From Sediminicoccus sp. KRV36 (GTDB lineage Bacteria > Pseudomonadota > Alphaproteobacteria > Acetobacterales > Acetobacteraceae), in contig NZ_CP085081.1 of assembly GCF_023243115.1 (NCBI RefSeq), forward strand, positions 930,001-994,000: DNA of 64,000 bases, read 5' to 3'. The position numbers and the translations under genes are program-made. Below are positions 43,881-53,136 of this stretch, one piece after another; position 1 is the stretch's first letter; the number at the start of each line of letters is the position of its first letter. The notes under the pieces were generated by a model. The model saw only the letters and a program-made list of their open reading frames with translations. It ran no database searches and was not told the DNA's origin.

Positions 43881-44765
43881 ATGACCGAGATTCGAGACTG
43901 CCCCGGCCCCGACACGCATCCGCGCCGCCCCGCCATGGCGATGCCCGCCGGGGCCTGCGACACCCATGCGCATGTCTTCGATGCCGCGCGCTACCCCTAC
44001 CAGGCGACGCGCGGCTACACCCCGCCCGATAATGACGTGACGCGGCTGCTGGCGCTGCATGAGGCACTCGGCCTTGCGCGCGGCGTGGTGGTGCAGGCCA
44101 GCGTGCATGGCACCGACAACCGCGCCGTGCTGGACGCGGCCAGTGCCTATCCCGACCGCCTGCGCGCCATCGTCGCCGTCAGCGAGGGCGTAACCGAGGC
44201 CGAGATCGCCGCCATGCACGCAAAGGGTGCGCGCGGCATTCGCGTGAACCTTGTGGATCGCGGCGGCATGCCCTTCCGTTCGCTCGCCGCCTTGGGCGCG
44301 GTGGGCGATGTGATCCGCCCCTTTGGCTGGCATGTGGAATTGCTGGTGCATGTGGAGGAAAAGCCCGCCGAATTGCGGGAATTGGCCGAGGCGCTGCGCC
44401 TGCCCGTCTCCATCGGCCATATCGGCTACACCAAGGTGGCGCGCGGCGGCATCGCCCATCCCGGCTACCAGGATTTCCTGGCGATGCTGCGGGACGGGTT
44501 GTTCTGGGTGAAGCTGACCGGGCTCTATCGCATCTCGGCCGAGCCGGAATTTCCCTATGCCGATACCGCGGCCTTCGCCCGCGCCGTGATCGCGGCCGCG
44601 CCCGATCGCGTCATCTGGGGCAGCGACTGGCCGCATGTCGCGCATTTCGACCGCGCCATGCCCAATGATGGCGACCTGCTGGGATTGCTGGCCGAGTGGG
44701 AGCCCGATGCGGCGCGACGCGCGATGATCCTGAGCGAGAACCCGGCCAGGCTTTACGGCTTCTGA
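43881..44765 (+). CDS. Amidohydrolase (2-pyrone-4,6-dicarboxylate lactonase-like)
   Basis: 294 residues from ATG 43881; an ATG at 43848 that shares a base with the upstream stop is also possible and would favour coupling. The metal site is CDTHAHVFD, then SIGHIGY and the C-terminal WGSDWPHVAH, characteristic of the amidohydrolase 2 group that includes LigI-type lactonases. It probably hydrolyses a lactone or amide of a dicarboxylic acid. It is the third gene of the Lrp-TAXI operon, so its substrate may be the ligand of the TAXI receptor. Confidence 0.85.
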   Translation: MTEIRDCPGPDTHPRRPAMAMPAGACDTHAHVFDAARYPYQATRGYTPPDNDVTRLLALHEALGLARGVVVQASVHGTDNRAVLDAASAYPDRLRAIVAVSEGVTEAEIAAMHAKGARGIRVNLVDRGGMPFRSLAALGAVGDVIRPFGWHVELLVHVEEKPAELRELAEALRLPVSIGHIGYTKVARGGIAHPGYQDFLAMLRDGLFWVKLTGLYRISAEPEFPYADTAAFARAVIAAAPDRVIWGSDWPHVAHFDRAMPNDGDLLGLLAEWEPDAARRAMILSENPARLYGF

Positions 44766-44846
44766 CAGTCAGGCTGCTGCAATCCTGGCCTGCGAGGCTC
44801 CGCCCCGCGTGCCGGGCAGACCGGCGCGTCCTTCGGAGCTGGCACC

Positions 44847-45593
44847 TTGATCCTTCGCATCGGCTTTCTGCTTGTGGCCCTCGCCATCCGCCCCGCCTCG
44901 GCCGGGCTGCTTGATCTCTCCCAGCACCAATGGGGCTTTGTGGGGGAGGCGGGCGTGCTCTGGACGCCGCTCATGGATATCCGTGGCTATCAGCAGAGCG
45001 ATGCGACACGGGGCTGGAACGCGACCAGCCCCACGGTGCGCGCCGAAGCCTGGCTGACCCGGCCGGATGCGCTGAACCTCGGCATTGTCGCGCAGCCGGT
45101 GGTGCTGAATTTCCGCGGCACCATCCAGAATCCGCTCGCCTATCGCGGCCAGAACTTCGTGGCGGGCGAGCCGGGGCGGCTGCGCTACCAGTTCAACTCC
45201 GTGCGCTTCACCGCGAATTACGACGTCTGGGCGGGCGAGGCGACGGAACTGCGCCTCGGCGCCTCCCTCATCGCCCGCTATGCCGAGGTGGATCTGAGCA
45301 GCCCTTCGGCCCGCTTCAAGCGCACCAATTTCCTGGTGGTGCCGCTGCTCAACCTGGAAGTCAGCCAGCGCCTGGATGAGCGGTTTCGCCTGGTGGCCCG
45401 CGCCGATTTCTTCCCGGCCACGCGCAATGCGGGCTTTTACGACATCTTCGCGGGTGTGCGTTATGGCTTGGAACATGGCCGCGCGATCGAGCTAGGATCG
45501 CGCACCCTGTTCGGCGGCTATCTGCCGGAAAAGACCAATGACTTTGGCAATCGCATTGTCTTCCAGGGCGTCGTCGCCCGCTTCGTGTTCTGA
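44847..45593 (+). CDS. Probable outer-membrane beta-barrel protein of unknown function
   Basis: 248 residues from a TTG start with GGAG about nine bases upstream. It has a signal peptide (FLLVALAIRPASAG), alternating strands rich in aromatic and arginine residues (RAEAWLTRPDALNLGIV, RLRYQFNSVRFTANYDVWAG) and a C-terminal VARFVF ending in Phe, the barrel-insertion signal. About ten to twelve strands are expected. I do not recognise the family. It is followed after 11 bases by the response regulator, so it may be controlled by, or report to, that two-component system. Confidence 0.7.
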   Translation: MILRIGFLLVALAIRPASAGLLDLSQHQWGFVGEAGVLWTPLMDIRGYQQSDATRGWNATSPTVRAEAWLTRPDALNLGIVAQPVVLNFRGTIQNPLAYRGQNFVAGEPGRLRYQFNSVRFTANYDVWAGEATELRLGASLIARYAEVDLSSPSARFKRTNFLVVPLLNLEVSQRLDERFRLVARADFFPATRNAGFYDIFAGVRYGLEHGRAIELGSRTLFGGYLPEKTNDFGNRIVFQGVVARFVF

Positions 45594-45604
45594 GGGCGCC
45601 GGGC

Positions 45605-46276
45605 TTGCGGATTCTGGTCATCGAGGATGAGGCCGAGATGGCGGCCCTGATCACGGCCCGCCTTTCCGGCGCCGGCTTCATCGCGGACCGCGTGGGCAGC
45701 GGGGCCGAGGCGCTGGAGGCCGTGGCCCTGGCCCCCTATGCCCTGCTGCTGCTGGACCGCCGCCTGCCGGATGGCGATGGCGCGCGCCTCATCCCGGCAC
45801 TGCGCAGCGCGCAGCCGGGCGTGCCGGTGATCCTCGTCTCGGCGCTGGATGCGGTGGCGGATCGCGTCACGGGGCTGGATGCGGGCGCCGACGACTACCT
45901 CACCAAGCCCTTTGACGGGCAGGAATTGCTGGCCCGCATCCGCGCCGCCCGCCGCCGCCCGGGTGGCGAAATTCCGCCCCCCATCCGCTGCGGCGCGCTC
46001 AGCTTCGACATGGCCCAGCGCGCCGCCTCGGTGCGGGAGCGCCCCTTGCTGCTCCGCCGCCGGGAATTGGCCATCCTGGAGGCGCTGATCGCCCGCATGG
46101 GCCGCGTGGTCCCGCGCGAGCGGCTGGCCGATGCGGCTTTCGGCTTTGATGACGACATCCAGTCCAATACGCTCGATGCCCATGTCTCCCGCCTGCGCAG
46201 CCGGCTGGCCGCGGCCGGGGCGGGGGTGGCGATCCATCCGGTGCGCGGCGTCGGCTATCTGCTGGATGCGGCGTGA
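45605..46276 (+). CDS. OmpR-family response regulator
   Basis: 223 residues from a TTG start. The receiver has the acidic pocket (Glu7/Asp8), phospho-acceptor Asp51 in LLLLDRRLPDGDG and Lys in DDYLTKPF near 101. The C-terminal winged helix (RRELAILEALIARMG, NTLDAHVSRLRSRL, RGVGYLL) binds DNA. Its TGA shares a base with the histidine kinase ATG (TGATG). Likely targets are its own operon, including the barrel protein. Confidence 0.93.
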   Translation: MRILVIEDEAEMAALITARLSGAGFIADRVGSGAEALEAVALAPYALLLLDRRLPDGDGARLIPALRSAQPGVPVILVSALDAVADRVTGLDAGADDYLTKPFDGQELLARIRAARRRPGGEIPPPIRCGALSFDMAQRAASVRERPLLLRRRELAILEALIARMGRVVPRERLADAAFGFDDDIQSNTLDAHVSRLRSRLAAAGAGVAIHPVRGVGYLLDAA

Positions 46277-47640
46277 TGGGCCGGCGCATCACGCAATCCC
46301 TCGCGGCGCGGCTGATCGGCGCGGTGGCGCTCGCGCAGGTCTTCGTGCTGATGGGCGGCATGGCGGCTTGGATGCTGACCTCCCCCTTCGTGACCTGGGA
46401 GGATGTGGGGGCCGAAAGCGCCTCCGGCCTGGTGCTTGAAGCCGTCGGGCGGGATGAGGCGGGCCGGCCGGCGGTGCTGCCCACCGCGGCCCTCGCGCGC
46501 TACGCGGCGCGGCGGCCCGATCTCGGCTTCGCTGTGCTGCTGGGCGGGCAGGTGCTGCCGGGCGGCTCCCCCGCGCTGACCGAGGCATTGGCCCTGCTCG
46601 GGCCGAATCTGCCGCGTGAGGGGCGGCTGGCCATGCCCGTGCCGGGCGGGCTTGCGCTGTTCCGCGTGGCCGAGACGCCGCTGGGCGAGGCGGTGGTGGT
46701 CACCGCCGGCAACCGCTTCTTCGCGGATGAGGATCTGGGCGCCTTCGTGACCGTCTTCCTGCTGCAACTCATCCCCATCTTCGGGCCGGCGCTGCTGGCC
46801 ATGGTGCTGGCCCTGCCGCTCGCCATCCGGCACACGCTGCGGCCGCTGCGCCGCATGGCGCGTGAGGCCGCGGCGATTGACCTGCACTCGCTGGACCGCC
46901 GGCTGGATGGCGGCGGCAGCCCGGCCGAGTTGCAGCCCTTCATCGCCGCCATGAACGAAATCCTGGAGCGGCTGGAGGAAGGGGTGCGCCAGCAGCGCGT
47001 CTTCACCGCCAATGCCGCGCATGAATTGCGCACGCCGGTCGCCATCCTGCACGCCCGGCTGGAATCCCTCGACGAGGCCCTGCCCGAACGCGGCGCGCTG
47101 CTGCGCGACATTGGCCGCATCACCATCCTGCTCGACCAGATGCTGGCCATCGCGCGGCTTGGTCAGCGCGAGACCCGCGCCGATGAGGTGGTGGAGCTCG
47201 CCGCCTGCGCCCGCGCCGTGGTGGCCGATATGGCCCCCATGGCGATCCGCGCCCGGCGCGGCCTGGCGCTGGAGGTGCAAGCGGACCCCCTGGTGCGCGG
47301 CAATGCCCGCGCGCTGGAAGGCGCACTTGCCAACCTCATCGAGAACGCGCTGCGCGCCGAGCCCGAGGGCGGGACCGTGCTGGTCACGGTCGGGCCTGGC
47401 GGGCGGCTTGCTGTCAGTGATCACGGGGCGGGTGTCGCGCGGGAGGACCGGCCCTTCCTGTTCGAGCCGTTCTGGCGAAAGGATGAGCGCACGCCCGGCA
47501 CCGGACTCGGCCTCGCCATCGTGCGCGAAGTGGCGCGGCTGCATGGCGGGAGTGCCGCGGTCGAGGAGACGCCGGGCGGCGGCGCCACGTTTTTCCTGGC
47601 TTTGCCGGCGCTGCGTCAGCCTGCTGCAATATCGGGGTGA
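46276..47640 (+). CDS. Sensor histidine kinase
   Basis: 454 residues: helix 1 (about 9-35), a short periplasmic sensor (36-155), helix 2 (156-184), HAMP, and the phospho-acceptor His249 in NAAHELRTPVAIL. The ATPase part has NLIENALRAEPEGG (N box), SDHGAGV and GTGLGLAIVREVARLHGG. It phosphorylates the upstream regulator. A GTG three bases upstream is a possible alternative start. The small periplasmic domain suggests a small ligand, ion or envelope signal. Confidence 0.93.
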   Translation: MGRRITQSLAARLIGAVALAQVFVLMGGMAAWMLTSPFVTWEDVGAESASGLVLEAVGRDEAGRPAVLPTAALARYAARRPDLGFAVLLGGQVLPGGSPALTEALALLGPNLPREGRLAMPVPGGLALFRVAETPLGEAVVVTAGNRFFADEDLGAFVTVFLLQLIPIFGPALLAMVLALPLAIRHTLRPLRRMAREAAAIDLHSLDRRLDGGGSPAELQPFIAAMNEILERLEEGVRQQRVFTANAAHELRTPVAILHARLESLDEALPERGALLRDIGRITILLDQMLAIARLGQRETRADEVVELAACARAVVADMAPMAIRARRGLALEVQADPLVRGNARALEGALANLIENALRAEPEGGTVLVTVGPGGRLAVSDHGAGVAREDRPFLFEPFWRKDERTPGTGLGLAIVREVARLHGGSAAVEETPGGGATFFLALPALRQPAAISG

Positions 47641-47674
47641 GAGACTGCGGGAGCCCATCAAGGACAGCTCACGC

Positions 47675-48100
47675 ATGATCACATGGCTCGATTTCGAAGG
47701 CACAGGGCGGCGGGCCCTGGCCAGCAACATCGCCCTCCCCGTGTTGGTGGCCGCCTCCGCCCTTGGCATGGCGCACGCCCTGGGCGGCATGGGCGGCACC
47801 GCGCCCCTGGCGCAAACAGTGTGGATCATGCTCCTCGCTGGGATGGGTGCGGCCCGCTGGCGCCTGGCGCGGGAGGCCGAGGCCGGCTGGCTGCGCGACG
47901 GGCGCCGCGGCCCGGAAGCCTGGGAGGCGCGGCGCTGGCTCGGCCTGCTGATGCTGATCTGGCTGGTCAGCCCTGCCCTCGGGCTCCTCGGCCACGCGAT
48001 GAGCCTCGCCTTGGCGATCACCGTGCTGTGGAAGGCGGGCGGCGCTGGCGGGCTGGCGGCCATGCGTTCCGCGATCCGCCGGGATGGCCGCCCTCGGTAA
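47675..48100 (+). CDS. Small integral membrane protein, unknown
   Basis: 141 residues with about four membrane segments (about 14-36, 45-61, 88-106 and 107-122) and a basic C-terminus (RSAIRRDGRPR). It starts 34 bases after the kinase stop and may belong to the same operon. No family is recognised. Confidence 0.55.
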   Translation: MITWLDFEGTGRRALASNIALPVLVAASALGMAHALGGMGGTAPLAQTVWIMLLAGMGAARWRLAREAEAGWLRDGRRGPEAWEARRWLGLLMLIWLVSPALGLLGHAMSLALAITVLWKAGGAGGLAAMRSAIRRDGRPR

Positions 48101-48214
48101 CGGCTGGCGCGCGAAGATCGTTGCGCCGCCGGAGCCTCGGGCCTAGCCTTCCCACCAACGGGCCGCAGCGCCCGACGCCTTCAGGGAAGCGCCGGCCCAA
48201 TCAGGAGCCGTGTT

Positions 48215-49789
48215 TTGCAGCGTCGCCAGATTCTCGCCGCCGGGGCCGCCGCCCTCGCCGCACCCGCCCCCCTTGCCGCCCAATCCGCCCGGACGCTGAA
48301 ATTCGTGCCCTATGCGGATCTCGCCTTGCTCGATCCGCTGGCCACCAGCTTCATGACGCGCAACCACGCGATCACCATCTTCGACACGCTCTACGCGCTC
48401 GACCAGCAGGGCGTGGCCCAGCCGCAGCTGGCCGAGGGGGCGACCGTCTCGGAGGATGGCAAGCTCTGGCGCATCACGCTCCGCGCAGGGCCGCGCTTCC
48501 ATGACGGCACGCCGGTGCTGGCGCGGGATTGCGTCGCCTCGATCCGCCGCTGGGCCAGCCGGGACGGCTTCGGCGCCTCGCTGATGGCCGCGACGGAGGA
48601 GCTTTCGGCGCCCGAGGATCGCGTGGTGCAGTTCCGCCTGAAGCAGCCCTTCCCCATGCTGCCCCAGGCGCTGGCCAAGCCCACCAATCTGATGTGCGCC
48701 ATTATGCCGGAGCGCCTGGCGCTGACGCCGCCCACGACGCAGCTGCCGGAGATGGTCGGCAGCGGCCCCTTCCGCTACCTCGCGAGCGAGCGCGTGGCCG
48801 GGGCGCGCAATGTCTATGCGAAATTCGAGGGCTATGTGCCCCGCCCCAGCGGCACGCCGAGCTTCGCCGCCGGCCCGCGCATCGCGCATTTCGACCGGGT
48901 GGAATGGCTCACCATGCCCGATGCGGCGGTGGCGACCACGGCGCTTTCGGCGCGCGAGGTGGATTGGGTGGAGCAGCCGCTCATGGATCTGATCCCCCGC
49001 CTGCGCCGCGACCGCAATCTTGTGCTCCAGGTGGTGGAGAATACCGGGCTGATCGGCTTCCTGCGCTTCAACGCGCTGCACCCGCCCTTCGACAAGCCGG
49101 CGATCCGCCGCGTGCTGCTGAAGACGGTGCGCCAGCGCGAATACATGACCGCCGTCTGCGGCCCCGACCCCGTGAATTTCAACGACAAGGTGGGCTGCTT
49201 CACGCCGGGCAGCCCCTCCGCCAGCGATGTCGGTCTCGAGATCATGCAGGGGCCGCTGGATTATGCGGCACTGCGCCAGGAATTGGCGGCGGCGGGCTAC
49301 CAGGGCGAGCGGATCGTCTTTCTCGCCGCGACCGATGTGCCGCGCATCAACGCGATCTGCGAGGTGGCGGCCCAGGCCATGCGCAACCTCGGCATGAACC
49401 TCGATTACGTGCAGACCGACTGGGGCACGGTGACGCAGCGCTTCGGCAACCGCAACCCGCCCGGCGCGGGGGGCTGGAGCGTCTTCATGGCCTATTCCGG
49501 CGGCTATGATTACCTGGACCCCGCCTGCCATTCGGCGCTGCGCGGCAATGGCCCGCAGGCCTGGCTCGGTTGGCCCACCATGCCGCGCATGGAGGAGATG
49601 CGCAGCGCATGGCTCGCCGCGACCGACCCGGCAGCCCAGCGCGCGCTGACCCGCGAAATCCAGATGGAAGCTTGGCGCGAGGCGCCCTACATGCCGGTCG
49701 GCGGGTATTTCCAGCCCTCGGCCTGGCGGCGGGACATCAAGGATGTGCTCACCGGCCTGCCGCTCATGTGGAATGTCCGGCGCGAATGA
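48215..49789 (+). CDS. Peptide/nickel-type ABC substrate-binding protein (family 5), orphan
   Basis: 524 residues from a TTG start with AGGAG nine bases upstream. The signal MQRRQILAAGAAALAAPAP has a twin-arginine. The body parallels the receptor at 5503 throughout: KFVPYADLALLDPL, LRAGPRFHDGTPV, MVGSGPFRYLASERVAG and the shared C-terminal LMWNVRR. The two are clear paralogues with different ligand-contact regions. No permease or ATPase is adjacent. It lies between the two-component region and the MFS gene and appears monocistronic. Confidence 0.88.
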   Translation: MQRRQILAAGAAALAAPAPLAAQSARTLKFVPYADLALLDPLATSFMTRNHAITIFDTLYALDQQGVAQPQLAEGATVSEDGKLWRITLRAGPRFHDGTPVLARDCVASIRRWASRDGFGASLMAATEELSAPEDRVVQFRLKQPFPMLPQALAKPTNLMCAIMPERLALTPPTTQLPEMVGSGPFRYLASERVAGARNVYAKFEGYVPRPSGTPSFAAGPRIAHFDRVEWLTMPDAAVATTALSAREVDWVEQPLMDLIPRLRRDRNLVLQVVENTGLIGFLRFNALHPPFDKPAIRRVLLKTVRQREYMTAVCGPDPVNFNDKVGCFTPGSPSASDVGLEIMQGPLDYAALRQELAAAGYQGERIVFLAATDVPRINAICEVAAQAMRNLGMNLDYVQTDWGTVTQRFGNRNPPGAGGWSVFMAYSGGYDYLDPACHSALRGNGPQAWLGWPTMPRMEEMRSAWLAATDPAAQRALTREIQMEAWREAPYMPVGGYFQPSAWRRDIKDVLTGLPLMWNVRRE

Positions 49790-49810
49790 TGCGCGTGGCG
49801 CGGCGCCCAC

Positions 49811-51037
49811 TCACTCCGCCGGTGCCGCGCCTTTCGGTGCGGCCCAAAGCTCCGGCCGCAACTCCTCCGGCCGGTTGGGGAACCACAGCGCGCAGGCCAG
49901 CGTGACGGAAGCCACCCCGGCCAGCACCACCATGGCCAGCGCCATGTCGCCCGTCGCTTCATGCAGGAAGCCCACGAGCGGCGAGGCGAGGGCGGCACCC
50001 AGGAAGCCCACGGTGAAGCGGATGGAATAGAGCTTGGCGCGCAAGGCCGGGGCCACATAGCGCGCCGTCATCGTCTCATTCACCGTGACCTGGCCGAAGA
50101 TGGCGGCGGCGACCATGGCCGAGACCGGCAGCACCGCCCAGCCATCGAGGAAGGAGAGTGCCAGCAGCCCCGGCACCTGCACGAAGGCGAGCGGCATGAA
50201 GACCGATTTCAGCGTCTTGCGGTCAATCATCTGGCCGACCGTATATTGCGTCACACCGCCGCAGATGGTGGCAAGGAAAGCCAGCAGCCCGACCACCGGC
50301 AGCAGATCCGGATTATTCGCCAGGCGCTCCTGCATCAGCTTGGGCAGCAGTAGCGTGTAGGCATTGAAGACGAGGCCCGAGACGGTGGCGATCATCAGCA
50401 GCGAAATCACCGCGCGGCGCACCACATCGGGCGGGATGGTGGGGAAGGGGCGGGTCTGCACGCCGGCCTTCTTCGCATCGAAGGGTGGTTCGCGCAGATA
50501 GAGCAGGCCGACCACCATGCAGATCAGCCCCGGCACCACGAAGGCGTAGCGCCAGCCGAATTGCGCGGCCAGGAAGGCCGTCACCACCGGTGCCAGCGCG
50601 ACACCCAGATTGCCGAAGACGCCGTTGATGCCCATGGCGCGCCCCACGCGGTCGCCCCCGGCCTCTGCGATGATGGCGGTGCCGATCGGGTGATAGATCG
50701 CCGAGAACGCCCCCATCATGGCCAGCGCCATGGCCAGCCCCCAGGGGCCGGCGACCAGCCCCGCCAGCGCCATGCCGGCACCCGAGCCGAGGAAGAAGGC
50801 GCTGATCATCGCCTTGCGGCCGAAGCGATCCGCCAGCCAGCCCATCGGCAGCGCGCCCAGGCCGTAAAGCACGAACATGGCGGTGCCGAGAGCGAGGATC
50901 GGCCCGTAATCGCTGCCGAATTCCGTGACATCCTGCTGCACCATGGCCAGCACCGCGGTGGCCAGCACCAGCAGCCCGTAATGGGTGAAGCTGTGCGCGG
51001 CGTTGATGAAGCAGACCTGGCGCGTGGCGGGGGACAT
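49811..51037 (-). CDS. MFS transporter
   Basis: 408 residues with about twelve membrane segments. The loop 2-3 motif reads GWLADRFGRKAMIS, the family A motif. Helix 4 and 5 surroundings (GINGVFGNLGVALAPV) resemble small-molecule and drug exporters. It diverges from an AraC gene 60 bases away, which probably controls it. The substrate is unknown. Confidence 0.9.
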   Translation of the reverse strand: MSPATRQVCFINAAHSFTHYGLLVLATAVLAMVQQDVTEFGSDYGPILALGTAMFVLYGLGALPMGWLADRFGRKAMISAFFLGSGAGMALAGLVAGPWGLAMALAMMGAFSAIYHPIGTAIIAEAGGDRVGRAMGINGVFGNLGVALAPVVTAFLAAQFGWRYAFVVPGLICMVVGLLYLREPPFDAKKAGVQTRPFPTIPPDVVRRAVISLLMIATVSGLVFNAYTLLLPKLMQERLANNPDLLPVVGLLAFLATICGGVTQYTVGQMIDRKTLKSVFMPLAFVQVPGLLALSFLDGWAVLPVSAMVAAAIFGQVTVNETMTARYVAPALRAKLYSIRFTVGFLGAALASPLVGFLHEATGDMALAMVVLAGVASVTLACALWFPNRPEELRPELWAAPKGAAPAE

Positions 51038-51098
51038 CGGTGTTTCCTTTTCAGTACGGGAAGCCTAGCCTGTCATTTCATCAACGTCAGGACGATCC

Positions 51099-51872
51099 AT
51101 GTCGCTGATCGGCCAAAACCTCAGAACCATCGCCCATGAGCAGGTGGACCGCCCGCTGGCCGCCTTCGCCCGCGACTATGCCGGGGGCGAGGCGACCGGC
51201 TGGCACGAACATGCCCGCGCGCAATTGCTCTACGCGACGAAAGGCGTCATGCGCGTGGGCACCCCGGCGGCGGATTTCGTGGTGCCGCCCGGCCGGGCGC
51301 TCTGGGTGCCGGCGGGCATGGCGCATGAGGTGCGCACCGAAGGGCGCGTCGCCATGCGGGCGCTGTTCTTTCGCGCCGATGCGGCCGGGGTGGGGGAGGC
51401 GGCGCCGGCTGTACTGGGCGTGACTGCCCTGCTGCGCGAGTTGATCCTGGCCGCCTGCGCCGAGCCGCTGGAATGGGACGAGGCCGGGCGCGGCGGGCAT
51501 CTGGCGGCGCTGATTGCCGAGGAGGTGGCCCGCGCGCCGCGCCTGCCCTTCGGCGTGCCGGCCCTGCGCGATGCGCGGCTGCGCCGCCTGGCCGAGGCGC
51601 TGGCCGCCGCCCCAGCCCGCGATCTCAGCCTGGAGGAATGGGCGCAGCATTGCGGCGCCAGCGCCCGCACCCTGGCGCGGCTGTTCCAGGCCGAGACCGG
51701 CATGGGCTTTGCCCGCTGGCGGCAGATCCTGCGCCTGACGGAAGCCGCGGCCCTGCTGGCCCAGGGCGCCACACCGGCGCGCGCCGCCGCCGCCGTGGGT
51801 TATGCCAGCGCGCCGGCCTTCGGGGCGGCGTTTCGGGCGGCCTTCGGCATCACGCCGGGCGGGGCGCGTTGA
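51099..51872 (+). CDS. AraC-family transcriptional regulator
   Basis: 257 residues: N-terminal cupin (TGWHEHARAQLLYATKGVM, VPPGRALWVPAGMAHEV) and two C-terminal helix-turn-helix parts (LEEWAQHCGASARTLARLF, AAAAVGYASAPAFGAAF). Cupin-type AraC regulators of this shape often activate a divergent MFS efflux gene, which is present here. Confidence 0.92.
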   Translation: MSLIGQNLRTIAHEQVDRPLAAFARDYAGGEATGWHEHARAQLLYATKGVMRVGTPAADFVVPPGRALWVPAGMAHEVRTEGRVAMRALFFRADAAGVGEAAPAVLGVTALLRELILAACAEPLEWDEAGRGGHLAALIAEEVARAPRLPFGVPALRDARLRRLAEALAAAPARDLSLEEWAQHCGASARTLARLFQAETGMGFARWRQILRLTEAAALLAQGATPARAAAAVGYASAPAFGAAFRAAFGITPGGAR

Positions 51873-51878
51873 GGCGGG

Positions 51879-51972
51879 GGCCTCCGGCGGCTGGGGCCAT
51901 CGCTGATGGGGGGCGTGAAGCGCGTGTCAAAGTCATGGGGTCTGGGGCCAATGGCCCCAGCCGCCGGAGGCC
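51879..51972. repeat. Inverted pair of GGGGCC-type repeats
   Basis: 51879-51900 and 51951-51972 are perfect 22-base inverted copies (GGCCTCCGGCGGCTGGGGCC core). Inside the right arm CTGGGGCC/GGCCCCAG (51942-51960) forms its own hairpin. The unit GGGGTCTGGGGCC...GGCCCCAGCCG is shared with 31035-31073. It separates the converging AraC and amidohydrolase genes and should block read-through. Confidence 0.85.
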
Positions 51973-52956
51973 TCAAATCCCGAAGAACCCCCGCGCCGTG
52001 CCGCTCTCGATCGCGCTGATCTCCGCCGCCGGAATGCCGGCCGCGGCCAGCGTGGCGCGCGGCGTTTCCTCGCCCATGTCGAAGGGGTAGTCGCTGCCCA
52101 GCATGATCCGCCCCGGGCCGACCAGCTCGAACAGCATCCGCAGCAGGCGCGGCTCAAACACCACCGTGTCGTACCAGAGGCGGTTGAGATAGGCCGAAGG
52201 CGCCTCGGCCGTCAGGCGATGGATTTCCGGGCGCCGCTTCCAGGCGTGATCCAGCCGGCCGATCAGGAAGGGCAGGAAGCCGCCGCCATGGACGATCTTC
52301 ACGCGCAGGCCCGGATGACGATCCAGCACGCCGCCGAGGATGAGGTGATTGGCCGCGATCACCTCCTCCAGAGGATTGCCGACCGTGTTCACCATGAAGA
52401 AATCCCCGAGCCGCGCGCCCTCGGAAAAGCCCAGCGGATGCAGCACCAGCGGCACGTCCAGCGCCACCAGCCTGGCGTAGAGCGGATCGAGCGCGGGGTC
52501 GGAAAGCTCCATCCCACCGGCCCGCGTATCGATCTGGAAGCCGCGCAGGCCAAGGCTCTCCACCGCGTGCGTGGCCTCGGCCACGGCCAGCTCGGGTGCG
52601 GTCATCGGCAGGGTGCCGAGGCCGGTGAAGCTGCCCGGATCGCTGGCCACCAGCTTGGCCACATGCGCGTTCTGCAGGCGGGACAGCCGCGCCAGCAATT
52701 CGGGCTCGGCCCAGTAATGCTGCTGGCCGGGGGCCGGCAGCACCACCTGGTGGGTCACGCCCATCGCCGCCATATCGGCCTGGCGCGTGGCCAGGTCGTT
52801 GAAGCGCTTGCCCAGGACGGGAAACTGCGCGCGGTCCACCTCGGCGCTGTCAGGCCGCATGTCCCGCGCATAGGGGATGGCGGCCAGTTCCGGCCGGCCG
52901 GCGACAAGGCCATTCACTTCGGGGCAGAGCGTGTGGGTGTGGGCGTCAATGATCAT
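51973..52956 (-). CDS. Amidohydrolase, aminocarboxymuconate-semialdehyde decarboxylase-like
   Basis: 327 residues. HxH at the N-terminus (MIIDAHTHTLCPEV), VPLVLHPLGF in mid-protein, VKIVHGGGFLPFLIGRLDHAW and the late GSDYPFDMG form the zinc site of the ACMSD-type decarboxylase group. It probably decarboxylates or hydrolyses an aromatic or muconate-type acid. It stands alone; lpdA precedes it on the same strand after 180 bases. Confidence 0.85.
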   Translation of the reverse strand: MIIDAHTHTLCPEVNGLVAGRPELAAIPYARDMRPDSAEVDRAQFPVLGKRFNDLATRQADMAAMGVTHQVVLPAPGQQHYWAEPELLARLSRLQNAHVAKLVASDPGSFTGLGTLPMTAPELAVAEATHAVESLGLRGFQIDTRAGGMELSDPALDPLYARLVALDVPLVLHPLGFSEGARLGDFFMVNTVGNPLEEVIAANHLILGGVLDRHPGLRVKIVHGGGFLPFLIGRLDHAWKRRPEIHRLTAEAPSAYLNRLWYDTVVFEPRLLRMLFELVGPGRIMLGSDYPFDMGEETPRATLAAAGIPAAEISAIESGTARGFFGI

Positions 52957-53136
52957 GCGGGATCCATGCAGGAATTATGCCCGGGCGAGCAGGGGTGGTG
53001 GCGCCGCCCGGCGGGACATCCGCGCGACGCGAAAGCGAGCAGAGCAGCTGCGATAAGCGGATGCGCAGGGCCAGCGTGGCTTTGGCCCGGGCCTGCGCCG
53101 CAAGGCCTGCCCGCCCCCGCCGCCGCCCATCGCGCC

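Noticed and set aside
52957..53136. Small minus-strand frame between the amidohydrolase and lpdA genes
   Set aside because: No ribosome binding site, no conserved pattern, and it overlaps the end of lpdA; treated as non-coding.
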